This document shows, one piece after another, positions 42,546-50,321 of a stretch of DNA of 64,000 nt; positions within the stretch are counted from its first letter, which is position 1; each line of letters opens with the position of its first letter. Position numbers and translations under genes: made by a program. Origin of the DNA: Actinokineospora iranica. Lineage in GTDB: Bacteria; Actinomycetota; Actinomycetes; Mycobacteriales; Pseudonocardiaceae. Under the pieces are notes generated by a model. That model was not told the DNA's origin. It searched no databases and was given only the letters and a program-made list of their open reading frames with translations. The DNA lies in contig NZ_FMZZ01000005.1 in NCBI RefSeq assembly GCF_900101685.1, positions 310,001 to 374,000 on the forward strand, read 5' to 3'.

Positions 42546-43862
42546 ATGTTCGTACGACGGATCGCCGTGATCGGCACCGGGTACGTCGGGTTGACCACGG
42601 GGGCGTGCCTGGCCTCGCTGGGCCACGACGTCGTGTGCGCGGACGTGGACGCCGACAAGGTCGCGCGGCTCACCCGCGGCGAGGTCGACATCCTCGAACC
42701 GGGCCTGGCCGAACTGGTCGCCGAGGGCATCGCGGCGGGACGGCTCACCTTCGTCCTGGGCGCGGCCGCCGCGGTCCGGCACGCCGAGAACGGCCCCGAG
42801 GTCATGTTCCTGTGCGTCCCGACCCCGATGGGCGTCGGCGGCGTCGCCGACCTGAGCATCGTGGAGTCGGTGGTCGAAGAGGTCCGCGACCTGCTGCCCA
42901 CGGGCTGTGTCGTGGTCAACAAATCCACCGTGCCGGTGGGCACCGCCGCGCGCACCGAGGAACTGCTGGTCCGCGACGACGTCGCCGTGGTCTCCAACCC
43001 GGAATTCCTGCGCGAAGGCAGCGCTGTCTACGACTTCCTCAACCCGGACCGGATAGTCGTCGGCGGCAGCAAGCAAGACGCCGCGGAACGCGTCGCCGCC
43101 CTCTACTCCCGACTCGGCGCCCCGACAGTGCTTACCGACGCGCCGAGCGCCGAACTGGTCAAGTACGCGGCGAACTGCTTCCTGGCGATGAAACTGTCCT
43201 ATGTCAACGCTGTCGCCGAACTGTGCGACCGCCTCGGCGCGAACATCACCGACGTCACCGAGGGCATGGGCTACGACAAGCGCATCGGCCAGGCGTTCCT
43301 GCAGCCCGGCCCCGGCTGGGGCGGCTCCTGCCTGCCCAAGGATACCTCGGCGATGCTGCAACTCGCCGACGCCGCGGACTTCGAGTTCCGCCTCATCCGC
43401 GCCACCATCGACACCAACACCCGCCAGCGCCAGCGCATGGTCGAGAAGGTCCGCCTCGCGGTGACCGGGCGCCGGGGCGGGTCGCTGTCGCACACGCGCC
43501 TCGCCCTGTTCGGCCTCACCTTCAAGGCGGGCACCGACGACCTGCGCGACTCCCCGGCCCTGGCCGTCGCGGCCCTGCTCCGCCAAGCGGGCGCCGACCT
43601 GGTCGGCTACGACCCCGCGCTGCGCCCCGACGCCCGCCACCCCGACCTCGCGGGCATCACCATCGTGGACGACCCCTACCTGGCGGCCAAGGACGCCGAG
43701 GCCCTGATCGTCCTCACCGAGTGGCCCGAGTTCCGCGGCCTCGACTGGGCCCGCCTCGCCGAGTCGGTCCGCAAGCCCATCGTGGTCGACACCCGAAACC
43801 TGCTCGACCCCGCGGTGGCCCGCCGCGTCGGCTTCGAGTGGATCGGCATCGGCAAACCCTGA
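42546..43862 (+). CDS. UDP-glucose/UDP-N-acetylhexosamine 6-dehydrogenase
   Basis: A 438-residue enzyme that oxidises C6 of a nucleotide sugar twice with NAD to give a uronic acid. The NAD motif is VIGTGYVGLTTGA (8-20), with the conserved NKSTVPVGT near 125-133, NPEFLREGSA near 151-160 and the catalytic Cys262 in GWGGSCLPKD. LFGLTFKAGTDDLRDSPA marks the C-terminal domain. These features fit both UDP-glucose and UDP-GlcNAc dehydrogenases (Ugd/WbpA/WbpO); the substrate is not resolved. It would supply the uronic acid for the amino-sugar pathway of the plus-strand operon. Confidence 0.93.
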   Translation: MFVRRIAVIGTGYVGLTTGACLASLGHDVVCADVDADKVARLTRGEVDILEPGLAELVAEGIAAGRLTFVLGAAAAVRHAENGPEVMFLCVPTPMGVGGVADLSIVESVVEEVRDLLPTGCVVVNKSTVPVGTAARTEELLVRDDVAVVSNPEFLREGSAVYDFLNPDRIVVGGSKQDAAERVAALYSRLGAPTVLTDAPSAELVKYAANCFLAMKLSYVNAVAELCDRLGANITDVTEGMGYDKRIGQAFLQPGPGWGGSCLPKDTSAMLQLADAADFEFRLIRATIDTNTRQRQRMVEKVRLAVTGRRGGSLSHTRLALFGLTFKAGTDDLRDSPALAVAALLRQAGADLVGYDPALRPDARHPDLAGITIVDDPYLAAKDAEALIVLTEWPEFRGLDWARLAESVRKPIVVDTRNLLDPAVARRVGFEWIGIGKP

Positions 43863-43944
43863 CGGCCGCTCATGCGGCGCAGCCGATGAGCACCACGGCC
43901 TGGTCGCCGTGCGGTTCGGCGCGGTCGAACAGTCTGACCGGTGC

Positions 43945-44763
43945 CTATGCGGTGAAGTCGATGTGCACGAGGGCTTGGTCGTCGTGTGGTTTGGCACGGG
44001 GCCAGCGGATGCCCGCCGGGTCGGAGGTCTCGGCGGCGCGGACGGCGTCCAGGACGGCGTGCGGGCCGCGGTCCGCGGCCAGGGCGCGGACGGCGGGCCA
44101 GTCGAACAGGCCGTAGTCGTCCACTCCGCAGGACACGCCGTCGCTGGCGATGAGGATCGAGGTGACCTCCGCGCGCGGCCAGGACGCCCGGATCGCGTGG
44201 TGGGCGGCGGCGGGCACGGCCTCGGCGACCCAGTACCCGCCCTCCTGGTTGCGCCGGGCCGAGGTCTGCCGCGCCGACTCGCGCAGGGCGGCCACGTGCT
44301 CGTCGGTGTATCCGGCGCCGCCGCGTAGGCGGTCGCGGTAAGAGCCTGCCGGGCCCTCGCGGAGCCGGGTGTCCTCAACGACCGCCATGCCGGTCGTCAG
44401 GAACGCCACCACCGGGCTGTCGGCCAGCACCAGCGCCTCGACGGTCGCGTCGTCCCAGCGCACCACCGCGACGGTGCTCGCCGGGCTCGCGCCCGGGGTG
44501 AACCCGTTGCCCCGCGCCACCGCGCGGATCGCGCCCGCCAGCAGATCGGCCAGGTCCAGCTCGGGCGCGGTGGCCAGGCGCCCGGCGAACTGGGTGGCCA
44601 GGTCGGTCGCGTAGGCGCCGCCGCTGGGTAACTCCGGGCGCAGGGACGTGGCGCCGTCGAGCAGGATCACCGCGTCCGGCAGCACGACCACCACGTCCTC
44701 GCTCGGTCGCGGCAGGCCGTCGAGTCCGACCCCGGGCTGTTCGGCCATCGTGATCTGCGGCAT
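43945..44763 (-). CDS. Divergent PP2C-like protein
   Basis: A protein of about 272 residues. The PP2C landmarks are weak but in order: VVVVLPDAVILLDGATSL, TSILIASDGVSCGVDDYG and HDDQALVHIDF, which supply the DG, SDG and DD acidic residues that bind metal in PP2C phosphatases. The classical GMGGH sequence is not seen. The ATG at 44763 is chosen because the 17 codons before it lie across the inverted-repeat operators. It is divergent from an HTH/Clp-N pair and shares their control region, which suggests one regulatory unit. Enzymatic activity is inferred and unproven. Confidence 0.75.
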   Translation of the reverse strand: MPQITMAEQPGVGLDGLPRPSEDVVVVLPDAVILLDGATSLRPELPSGGAYATDLATQFAGRLATAPELDLADLLAGAIRAVARGNGFTPGASPASTVAVVRWDDATVEALVLADSPVVAFLTTGMAVVEDTRLREGPAGSYRDRLRGGAGYTDEHVAALRESARQTSARRNQEGGYWVAEAVPAAAHHAIRASWPRAEVTSILIASDGVSCGVDDYGLFDWPAVRALAADRGPHAVLDAVRAAETSDPAGIRWPRAKPHDDQALVHIDFTA

Positions 44764-44781
44764 GGCCCCGATCCTGCCCTC

Positions 44782-44825
44782 GTCAACTTGAGTTGACAAC
44801 CCCGGTGTCGTCAACCTATGTTGAC
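44782..44825. promoter_or_regulatory. Twin operators GTCAAC-N4-GTTGAC over a divergent promoter
   Basis: GTCAACTTGAGTTGAC (44782-44797) and GTCAACCTATGTTGAC (44810-44825) are two perfect inverted repeats, 28 bp centre to centre. A TTGACA at 44793-44798 and TATGTT at 44817-44822, 18 bp apart, form a near-consensus promoter on the plus strand that overlaps both repeats, with transcription expected to start at or near the ATG at 44829. A repressor bound here would block it. Confidence 0.75.
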
Positions 44826-44828
44826 ATC

Positions 44829-45038
44829 ATGGCTGAAGCAACCCAGTTGGCGAGCGCGGCGGGTGATCGCGACCCCCGCGTCGGCCTGCGCGCGGTGGCC
44901 GCTCTCCGCAAGCTGCTGGAGCAGTTGGAGGCGGTGCAGGTGCGCAGCGCGCGAGCCGACGGATGGTCCTGGCAGGAGATCGCGGCCGAACTCGGGGTGA
45001 GCAAGCAGGCCGTGCACAAGAAACACGGGAGGCAGTAG
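44829..45038 (+). CDS. Small helix-turn-helix protein
   Basis: A 69-residue protein: a helix-rich N-terminus (VGLRAVAALRKLLEQLEAVQ) and a C-terminal HTH with GWSWQEIAAELGVSKQAVHKKH. The ATG at 44829 lies four bases after the second inverted repeat, so the message is probably leaderless. It directly abuts the Clp-N gene (TAG followed at once by ATG). It is the natural candidate to bind the two GTCAAC-N4-GTTGAC sites and control itself and the divergent PP2C-like gene. Such HTH/Clp-N pairs are frequent in actinomycetes, but I know of no assigned role. Confidence 0.85.
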   Translation: MAEATQLASAAGDRDPRVGLRAVAALRKLLEQLEAVQVRSARADGWSWQEIAAELGVSKQAVHKKHGRQ

Positions 45039-45587
45039 ATGTTCGAGCGGTTCACCAAAGCGGCCCGCGTCGTCGTCCGCGACGGCGTGCACATCGCCGA
45101 GACGGAGGGAACGGCGGCGATCGGCCCCGAGCACCTGCTGCTCGGCCTGCTCAGGCAGGACGGCACCCCGGGCGCCGCGGCCCTCGCCCAGCACGCCGTC
45201 ACCACCGAGGCGACCCGCGCGGCCCTCGCCGCGACCCGCAGGCGCGGCGGCCTGACCGAGGCGGAAGCCGCCGCTCTCGGCGAGTTCGGCATCGACGTCG
45301 ACGCCGTCGTCGCGGCCGTCGAGCAAACCCACGGCGAAGGCGCGTTGGCAGGCGGCGGAAAGCGCCCGCGCACCTTCGGCCCGCGGTGGCGGGTCCGGTT
45401 CAGCGCCGAGGCCAAACGGGTCCTGGAACACAGCCTGCGCGAGGCACTGGACCTGGGCGACAAGAGCATCGGAGACGAGCACGTCCTGCTCGCCGTCCTC
45501 CGCGTCGGCGGCCCGGCCGCCGACGCCCTCGCTTCTCTCGGCGTCACCTACCAGGGCGTGCGCGCTCACCTGGCCCGCGCGAGCTGA
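45039..45587 (+). CDS. Stand-alone Clp N-terminal domain protein
   Basis: A 182-residue protein with two Clp-N (Clp repeat) units: ARVVVRDGVHIAETEGTAAI with IGPEHLLLGLLRQ, and AKRVLEHSLREALDLGDKSI with IGDEHVLLAVLRV. There are no AAA+ ATPase modules, so it is not an unfoldase itself. Clp-N domains bind adaptors and substrates of ClpA/ClpC, so this protein may be an adaptor, antagonist or sensor for the Clp system. It is co-transcribed with the HTH protein with zero spacing. The function is inferred from family alone. Confidence 0.9.
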   Translation: MFERFTKAARVVVRDGVHIAETEGTAAIGPEHLLLGLLRQDGTPGAAALAQHAVTTEATRAALAATRRRGGLTEAEAAALGEFGIDVDAVVAAVEQTHGEGALAGGGKRPRTFGPRWRVRFSAEAKRVLEHSLREALDLGDKSIGDEHVLLAVLRVGGPAADALASLGVTYQGVRAHLARAS

Positions 45588-45590
45588 CCT

Positions 45591-45950
45591 TCAGTCGGCT
45601 TGGAGCACCGACAGCACATTGCCCGCCGGGTCCTTGAACCACGCGATCAGCGGCCCGCGTCCGCGCATGATCCCCTTCTCGTCAACCCCGTCGTAGCGCT
45701 CGAAGACGACACCGCGCTCACCGAGCCAGTCCACCGCCGCCTCGATATCGGCAACCGGGAAGTTGAGGATCGTGAACGTCGCGGGCACGTGGTCCGGCTT
45801 GGGATAGACGAGCGTCTCCGCCCCCAAGCGCAGGCGCAGCATCCCGAACTCCTCGGTCAGGGGGATGCCGAGCGTCTCGCCGTAGAACTCCTTGGCCTTG
45901 CCGATGTCATTCACCGAGAACCCGCTGAATGCCTTGGTGTGATCCAACAT
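45591..45950 (-). CDS. VOC-family (glyoxalase/bleomycin-resistance fold) protein
   Basis: A 119-residue protein. [21 protein letters not shown] and [25 protein letters not shown] are the two halves of a VOC fold, ending in [15 protein letters not shown], the usual C-terminal motif with a Glu- or Asp-containing metal or ligand site. The ATG at 45950 follows GAGTGAGGAGC, and the frame open further upstream is not plausible. It converges on the Clp-N gene, with 3 bp between the two stop codons. The substrate is not known; many such proteins are uncharacterised. Confidence 0.88.
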   Translation of the reverse strand: MLDHTKAFSGFSVNDIGKAKEFYGETLGIPLTEEFGMLRLRLGAETLVYPKPDHVPATFTILNFPVADIEAAVDWLGERGVVFERYDGVDEKGIMRGRGPLIAWFKDPAGNVLSVLQAD

Positions 45951-46515
45951 GCGTTGCTCCTCACTCCGATTGCGGTCCACCTGGACGTTCAAGCAGGCAC
46001 GGCCGTCCAGACAGCATGGCCGAGGAATCCCCCGCATGGACCTGCCACACGTGAATCAGCACCGCTGGACCTCTCCGCCGTCCACCGCCACGGCAGGTCG
46101 CCGCGCGGCACCCCGCTCACCACCACCCGTGGTGGGCGGCGGAATCCGGACACCCCAACCGGCCGACTGATCAGGACGGCGAGCCGCAGGCACATGACGC
46201 CGCCACGCGTCGAGTCGGCGCGCAGGCTCCAGAAAAGAGACGATCGCGGTCCCTGTCGCGCCCGTCCCGGCCAGCCGCGTGCCGCGCCCGTTCTCGGCCT
46301 GGCGCTGTATCGGCCTGGCGCTGTACCCGATCTCGGCCAGGAGCCTGCCGCGTCCGCGCTCGATGTCGCCTGCCGTGCCGATTCTCGACGGACGTCCCGG
46401 GATTCCCGTCCCGCTGCTCATCGGAGGCGAGTCCTGCTACCTGGGGCGGTGCCTCGCCTCCTCTCCGGATATCCGTGGCATCCAAGGGAAAACGGTGATC
46501 GTGTGTTGGCGAGTC
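45951..46515. other. Gene-free region with a short tandem duplication
   Basis: About 565 bp with no credible gene: open frames here are short, overlap on both strands and lack ribosome-binding sites. A 16-bp tandem duplication lies at 46294-46325. It may hold the promoter of the VOC gene and the downstream end of the antiporter transcript; I see nothing else. Confidence 0.5.
46294..46325. repeat. 16-bp tandem duplication
   Basis: TCGGCCTGGCGCTGTA occurs twice in a row without mismatch at 46294-46309 and 46310-46325. Confidence 0.9.
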
Positions 46516-47628
46516 TCATGGTGTGACGGCCAGGAACAGGAACGCGCTGAACAGGGTCAGGTGCACGGTGCCCTGCAAGAGCGTCGCCCGCCCCGAGACC
46601 AGCGTCAGCGTGCTCACCACCACGGTCAGCACGAGCAGCACGAGTTCGGTCGGACCCAGCCCGAGTAACAGCGGCCCAGACAGCCAGACCGAGGCCACGG
46701 CGATTGTCGGGATGGTCAGGCCGATGCTGGCCAGCGCGGACCCGAGGGCCAGGTTCAGGCTTACCTGCAAGCGGTTGCGCAACGCGGCCCGCACGGCGGC
46801 GACGGTCTCCGGCATCAGCACCAGCAGCGCGATCAGCACGCCCACGAACGACACCGGCGCGCCGATCGAGGCGACCGCCGACTCCATGGTCGGCGACACC
46901 GTCTTGGCGAGTCCGACCACCGCGATCAGGCAGACCAGCAGCAGCCCGAGGCTCGCCAGCGCTGTCCGCGTCGTCGGGGCGTCGGCGTGGCCGTCCTCGT
47001 CCAGGTCGTCGGCCGCGGACTTGGGCAGGAAGTAGTCGCGGTGCCGCACGGTCTGCACGAACACGAACACCCCGTACAGCACCAACGACACCACCCCGGC
47101 GAAGGCCAGTTGCGCGCCGGAGAACGTCGGTCCCGGCGTGCTTGTGGTGAAGGTGGGCAGCACGAGACTCAACGTGACCAGCGCCGTGATCACCGCCAGC
47201 GCCCCGCCCGACGCGTGCGCGCGGAACTCCTGCACGCGATGCCGTAACGACCCGACCAGCAGCGCCAGGCCGACGATCCCATTGCAGGTGATCATGATCG
47301 CGGCGAACACCGTGTCCCGCGCGAGCGAGGAGGATCTCTCCCCGCCGGATGCCATCAACGTCACGATCAGGGCCACTTCGATCACCGTGACCGCGATAGC
47401 CAGGATCAATGTTCCGAAGGGCTCCCCGACGCGGTGGGCGACCACCTCGGCATGGTGCACGGCCGCGACGACCGCCCCGCCGAGCCCGAGGCAGACCAGC
47501 GTCAGCAGCACGGGCCCGAGGCCGCGCCCCCACGTCAGGGCCAGCACCGCCACCGCGGCGGGCGGGACGGCGAGGCTCCAGCGGGGCAGGGGCTGGGTGG
47601 TGGTTGTGGCGTTCACAGTCGTCGACAT
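46516..47628 (-). CDS. ChaA-type calcium/sodium:proton antiporter
   Basis: A 370-residue protein of the Ca2+:cation antiporter superfamily with about 11 membrane segments. The two halves carry the family alpha repeats: EPFGTLILAIAVTVIEVALI with its acidic residue, and the second-half NLALGSALASIGLTIPTIAV. An acidic cytoplasmic loop (DDLDEDGHADA) separates them. It exports calcium or sodium in exchange for protons. The ATG at 47628 gives the usual length; longer readings upstream are not supported. It lies 86 bp downstream of the YczE gene on the same strand. Confidence 0.9.
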   Translation of the reverse strand: MSTTVNATTTTQPLPRWSLAVPPAAVAVLALTWGRGLGPVLLTLVCLGLGGAVVAAVHHAEVVAHRVGEPFGTLILAIAVTVIEVALIVTLMASGGERSSSLARDTVFAAIMITCNGIVGLALLVGSLRHRVQEFRAHASGGALAVITALVTLSLVLPTFTTSTPGPTFSGAQLAFAGVVSLVLYGVFVFVQTVRHRDYFLPKSAADDLDEDGHADAPTTRTALASLGLLLVCLIAVVGLAKTVSPTMESAVASIGAPVSFVGVLIALLVLMPETVAAVRAALRNRLQVSLNLALGSALASIGLTIPTIAVASVWLSGPLLLGLGPTELVLLVLTVVVSTLTLVSGRATLLQGTVHLTLFSAFLFLAVTP

Positions 47629-47714
47629 TAGTGCGGGTGGCGGAGTGCGGCCGGAAGTTATCCACAGACCCGAAAGTTGTCCACAGCTCGCGCGGGGGCC
47701 TTGACATCGGTTGT

Positions 47715-48344
47715 TCAAGCAGGCACGGATCGGGGGCGCCAGGACAGCCAGGGCAGGAACGCCTGGGTGAGCGGGCCGATGGCCAGCGCGTAGAGGGCCG
47801 TGCCGATTCCGGCCGTGCCGCCGAGGAGCCAGCCGGTGGCCAGGACGGTCACCTCGATCGCGGTCCGCACCCACCGGATCGGGAAACCGGTGCGGGCCGC
47901 GATGCCGGTCATCAGGCCGTCGCGCGGGCCGGGGCCGAGGCGGGCGCCGATGTAGGCGGCGGTGGCCGCGCCGTTGAGCACGATCCCGGCGATGAGCAGG
48001 GCGATGCGGGGGACCAGCGCGCCGGGAGTCGGCAGGACGGCCAGCGTGAGGTCGACGGTGACGGCGATGACCGCGACGTTGGCGAGCGTGCCGACACCGG
48101 GGCGCTGCCGCAGCGGGAGCCAGCTCAGCAGCACCGCGGCGGCGGTGATCGCGGTGTTCGCGCCGAAGCTCAGGCCGGTTCGCAGGTGCAGCGCCTCGTG
48201 CAGCACGTCCCACGGTGAGAGCCCGAGGGCCGCCTCTATCTGCAGGCCCATGCTCGCCCCGTAGAGCGCCAAGCCCGCGAACAGGTGCGGCAGGCGTCGG
48301 GTGGGGCTGATGCGGAGGGGGACGGGTGTCAGGTCGAGGGCCAT
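47715..48344 (-). CDS. YczE-family membrane protein
   Basis: A protein of about 209 residues with five or six membrane segments. LFAGLALYGASMGLQIEAALGLSPWDVLH and GPGPRDGLMTGIAARTG are conserved blocks of the YczE/YitT-like family, whose transport role is unknown. The start may be the ATG at 48344 or one at 48362/48365; the upstream ones lie within the ATTGGC operator. It is divergent from a MocR-type regulator, a pairing known from many actinomycetes and firmicutes, so it is the likely target of that regulator. Confidence 0.88.
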   Translation of the reverse strand: MALDLTPVPLRISPTRRLPHLFAGLALYGASMGLQIEAALGLSPWDVLHEALHLRTGLSFGANTAITAAAVLLSWLPLRQRPGVGTLANVAVIAVTVDLTLAVLPTPGALVPRIALLIAGIVLNGAATAAYIGARLGPGPRDGLMTGIAARTGFPIRWVRTAIEVTVLATGWLLGGTAGIGTALYALAIGPLTQAFLPWLSWRPRSVPA

Positions 48345-48363
48345 GTGGCCATCGTGGGTCATC

Positions 48364-48402
48364 ATTGGCTATTTCTGTGATGGCCAATCTGAGACAATTG
48401 GC
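48364..48402. promoter_or_regulatory. ATTGGC operator between YczE and MocR genes
   Basis: ATTGGC at 48364-48369 and 48397-48402, with the inverse GCCAAT at 48383-48388, lie between the divergent genes, the last one only three bases from the ATG at 48406. This is the arrangement expected of a MocR binding site. Confidence 0.65.
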
Positions 48403-48405
48403 CCT

Positions 48406-49989
48406 ATGTCCGCGCCGAACTTCGCAGCCAGTCGAGTGTCCACCCAGCGATTGGTCCGTATGCTCGGCGAGTGGCGCGAGCACGGCGGCAGGCAGGGCTC
48501 GGCCGGGTTGGCCGCGGGCATCCGGTTGCTGGTGTTCGACGGGCAGTTGCCGCCGGGCACGCTGTTGCCCGCCGAGCGCGAGCTGGCCGCGGCGCTCGGC
48601 GTCAGCCGGACGCTGGTGGCGACCGCGTGGGACCTGCTGCGGGCTGACGGTCTGATCGTGAGCAGGCGCGGATCTGGCACGCGTACCGCCTTGCCCGCCG
48701 CGCGTGACCGGGAGCCCGAACCGGCCGGTGAGCACCTGATCGACTTGGCGCGTGCCGCTCCCGCCGCGCTCCCCGGGCTCGGCGCCGCGATCGATGCGGT
48801 GCGCGGCTCGTTCGCGGCCGAGTTGTCGGGGCACGGTTATCACGAGTTCGGCCTGGACATCCTGCGTGAGCGGATCGCTGACCGGTTCACCGCGCGGGGG
48901 TTGCCTACCGGGCCGGAGGAAGTGCTGATCACCAATGGCGCTCACCACGCTCTCGCGCTCGTCTTGCGCGCGCTTACCGGGCCCGGGGATCGCGTGCTCG
49001 TAGAGCAGCCCACTTACCCGAACGCGATCGAGACGATGCGGGCCGCGCATGTCGTGCCGGTGCCCGTTCCCCTGCCGGAGAGTTATCCACAGGCGGCCCC
49101 GCTCGCCCCGGAATCGTCGGCCCCCGCCGGTAGCCTGGAGCAGGGCCGACCCCCCAGGGCGGGTGGGGGCTGCGCGGGGGCCGGTTTGGGGCTGGGCGGT
49201 TCTGGGCTGGGCGCGGGGTGGGATCTCGACGGGGTGGAGGCGGCGCTGCGGCAGGCGGCGCCGCGGTTGGCGTACTTCGTGGTCGATTTTCAGAATCCGA
49301 CGGGGCGCAGGCTGGACGCCGCCGGGCGGGAGCGGTTGGCGGCGGCGCTGCGGCGGGGGCGGACGCCCGCGGTGGTCGACGAGACGCTGGTCGAGCTTGA
49401 TCTGGTGGGCGACCCGGTGGACGGGCCGCCGCCGATGGCGGCCTTCGCGCCGAATCTGGTGGTCACCGTGGGATCGGTGAGCAAGTCGCACTGGGGTGGG
49501 CTGCGGTTGGGGTGGGTGCGCGCGCCCGAGGAGGTCATCGGGCGGCTCGCCGCGGCCCGGCACGCGTTCGACCTGGGGTCGCCGGTGTTGGAGCAGCTGG
49601 TCGTGGCCCAGTTGTACGCCGATCCGGAGCCGATGCTGCGGGAGCGGCGGGCGGTGACCAGGCAGGCGAGGGACGCGCTGGTCGCGGCTGTCCGGACGCA
49701 CTGCCCGGATTGGGCCTTCGAGCTGCCTGAGGGCGGGCTGAGCCTGTGGTGTCGGCTGCCAGCGCCGATCGGGACGCGGGTCGCGGTCGCCGCGCAGAAC
49801 GCGGGGGTGCGGGTCGCGCCCGGGTCACGATTCGGTGTGCACGGCGGTTTGGAGCGGTGGCTGCGGCTGCCGTACGCCTTACCGGCTCCGGTGCTGGTAG
49901 ACGCGGTGCTCCGGCTGTCGCGGGTCGCCGCGGGCATCACCGGTGCGCCTGGGTCGGTCGGTTCCGACGGTCTCATACCGGTGGTGTAG
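48406..49989 (+). CDS. MocR-type GntR/aminotransferase-fold regulator
   Basis: A 527-residue transcription factor. The N-terminal winged HTH has LPAERELAAALGVSRTLVATAWDLLRADGLIVSRRGSGT in GntR style. The C-terminal part is a class I aminotransferase fold with the PLP lysine in VGSVSKSHWGG and the Arg in LRLGWVRA. The ATG at 48406 is close to the operator and is preferred to a start 35 codons upstream. An odd insertion of about 35 residues, very Gly-rich (GGGCAGAGLGLGGSGLGAGW), interrupts the large domain near residue 260. It probably controls the divergent yczE gene in response to PLP or an amino compound. Confidence 0.92.
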   Translation: MSAPNFAASRVSTQRLVRMLGEWREHGGRQGSAGLAAGIRLLVFDGQLPPGTLLPAERELAAALGVSRTLVATAWDLLRADGLIVSRRGSGTRTALPAARDREPEPAGEHLIDLARAAPAALPGLGAAIDAVRGSFAAELSGHGYHEFGLDILRERIADRFTARGLPTGPEEVLITNGAHHALALVLRALTGPGDRVLVEQPTYPNAIETMRAAHVVPVPVPLPESYPQAAPLAPESSAPAGSLEQGRPPRAGGGCAGAGLGLGGSGLGAGWDLDGVEAALRQAAPRLAYFVVDFQNPTGRRLDAAGRERLAAALRRGRTPAVVDETLVELDLVGDPVDGPPPMAAFAPNLVVTVGSVSKSHWGGLRLGWVRAPEEVIGRLAAARHAFDLGSPVLEQLVVAQLYADPEPMLRERRAVTRQARDALVAAVRTHCPDWAFELPEGGLSLWCRLPAPIGTRVAVAAQNAGVRVAPGSRFGVHGGLERWLRLPYALPAPVLVDAVLRLSRVAAGITGAPGSVGSDGLIPVV

Positions 49990-50022
49990 CTAGCTTTACC
50001 ACTACTGAACCCTGTAGAAAAC

Positions 50023-50082
50023 AGTGCGCTGGATGGCGTAGTTGTTTGGACCTTTCGGACCGACTTCGCCATCCAGCGCACT
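50023..50082. terminator. 16-bp perfect inverted repeat, hairpin 1
   Basis: AGTGCGCTGGATGGCG at 50023-50038 pairs perfectly with 50067-50082 around a 28-base loop. It lies 34 bp after the MocR stop. Confidence 0.7.
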
Positions 50083-50100
50083 CAACCCTGGCCACTCAGG

Positions 50101-50133
50101 CCGGTCGGCGCAGCCCCTCGTTGCGCCGACCGG
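50101..50133. terminator. 12-bp perfect inverted repeat, hairpin 2
   Basis: CCGGTCGGCGCA at 50101-50112 pairs perfectly with 50122-50133 around a 9-base loop. Second of three hairpins between converging genes. Confidence 0.7.
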
Positions 50134-50152
50134 ATGAACGGCCAAGGGGGAG

Positions 50153-50185
50153 CCCCGGCGCCGCGGGGGCATCGCGGCGCCGGGG
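50153..50185. terminator. 13-bp perfect inverted repeat, hairpin 3
   Basis: CCCCGGCGCCGCG at 50153-50165 pairs perfectly with 50173-50185 around a 7-base loop. The remaining 136 bases up to 50321 hold no gene. Confidence 0.7.
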
Positions 50186-50321
50186 CCAGGTCCCGATCTG
50201 ACCGGGCGCGGTCGGCAGATCGGGTATGGAGATGGTCAATGGGGGTCCCCAGGAACGACTCACGCGCCAACACACGCGGGTGGAGATGGGCAGACCGATC
50301 CCGTCTCAGCGGGCCGCGGAG

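Noticed and set aside
46279-46668. Open frame of 129 codons before the antiporter
   Set aside because: No ribosome-binding site, composition unlike protein, and it overlaps the antiporter end on the other strand.
45987-47728. GTTCAAGCAGGCACGG repeated near 45987 and 47713
   Set aside because: A single 16-bp match in 64 kb of biased composition is close to chance, and nothing else is shared around the two sites.
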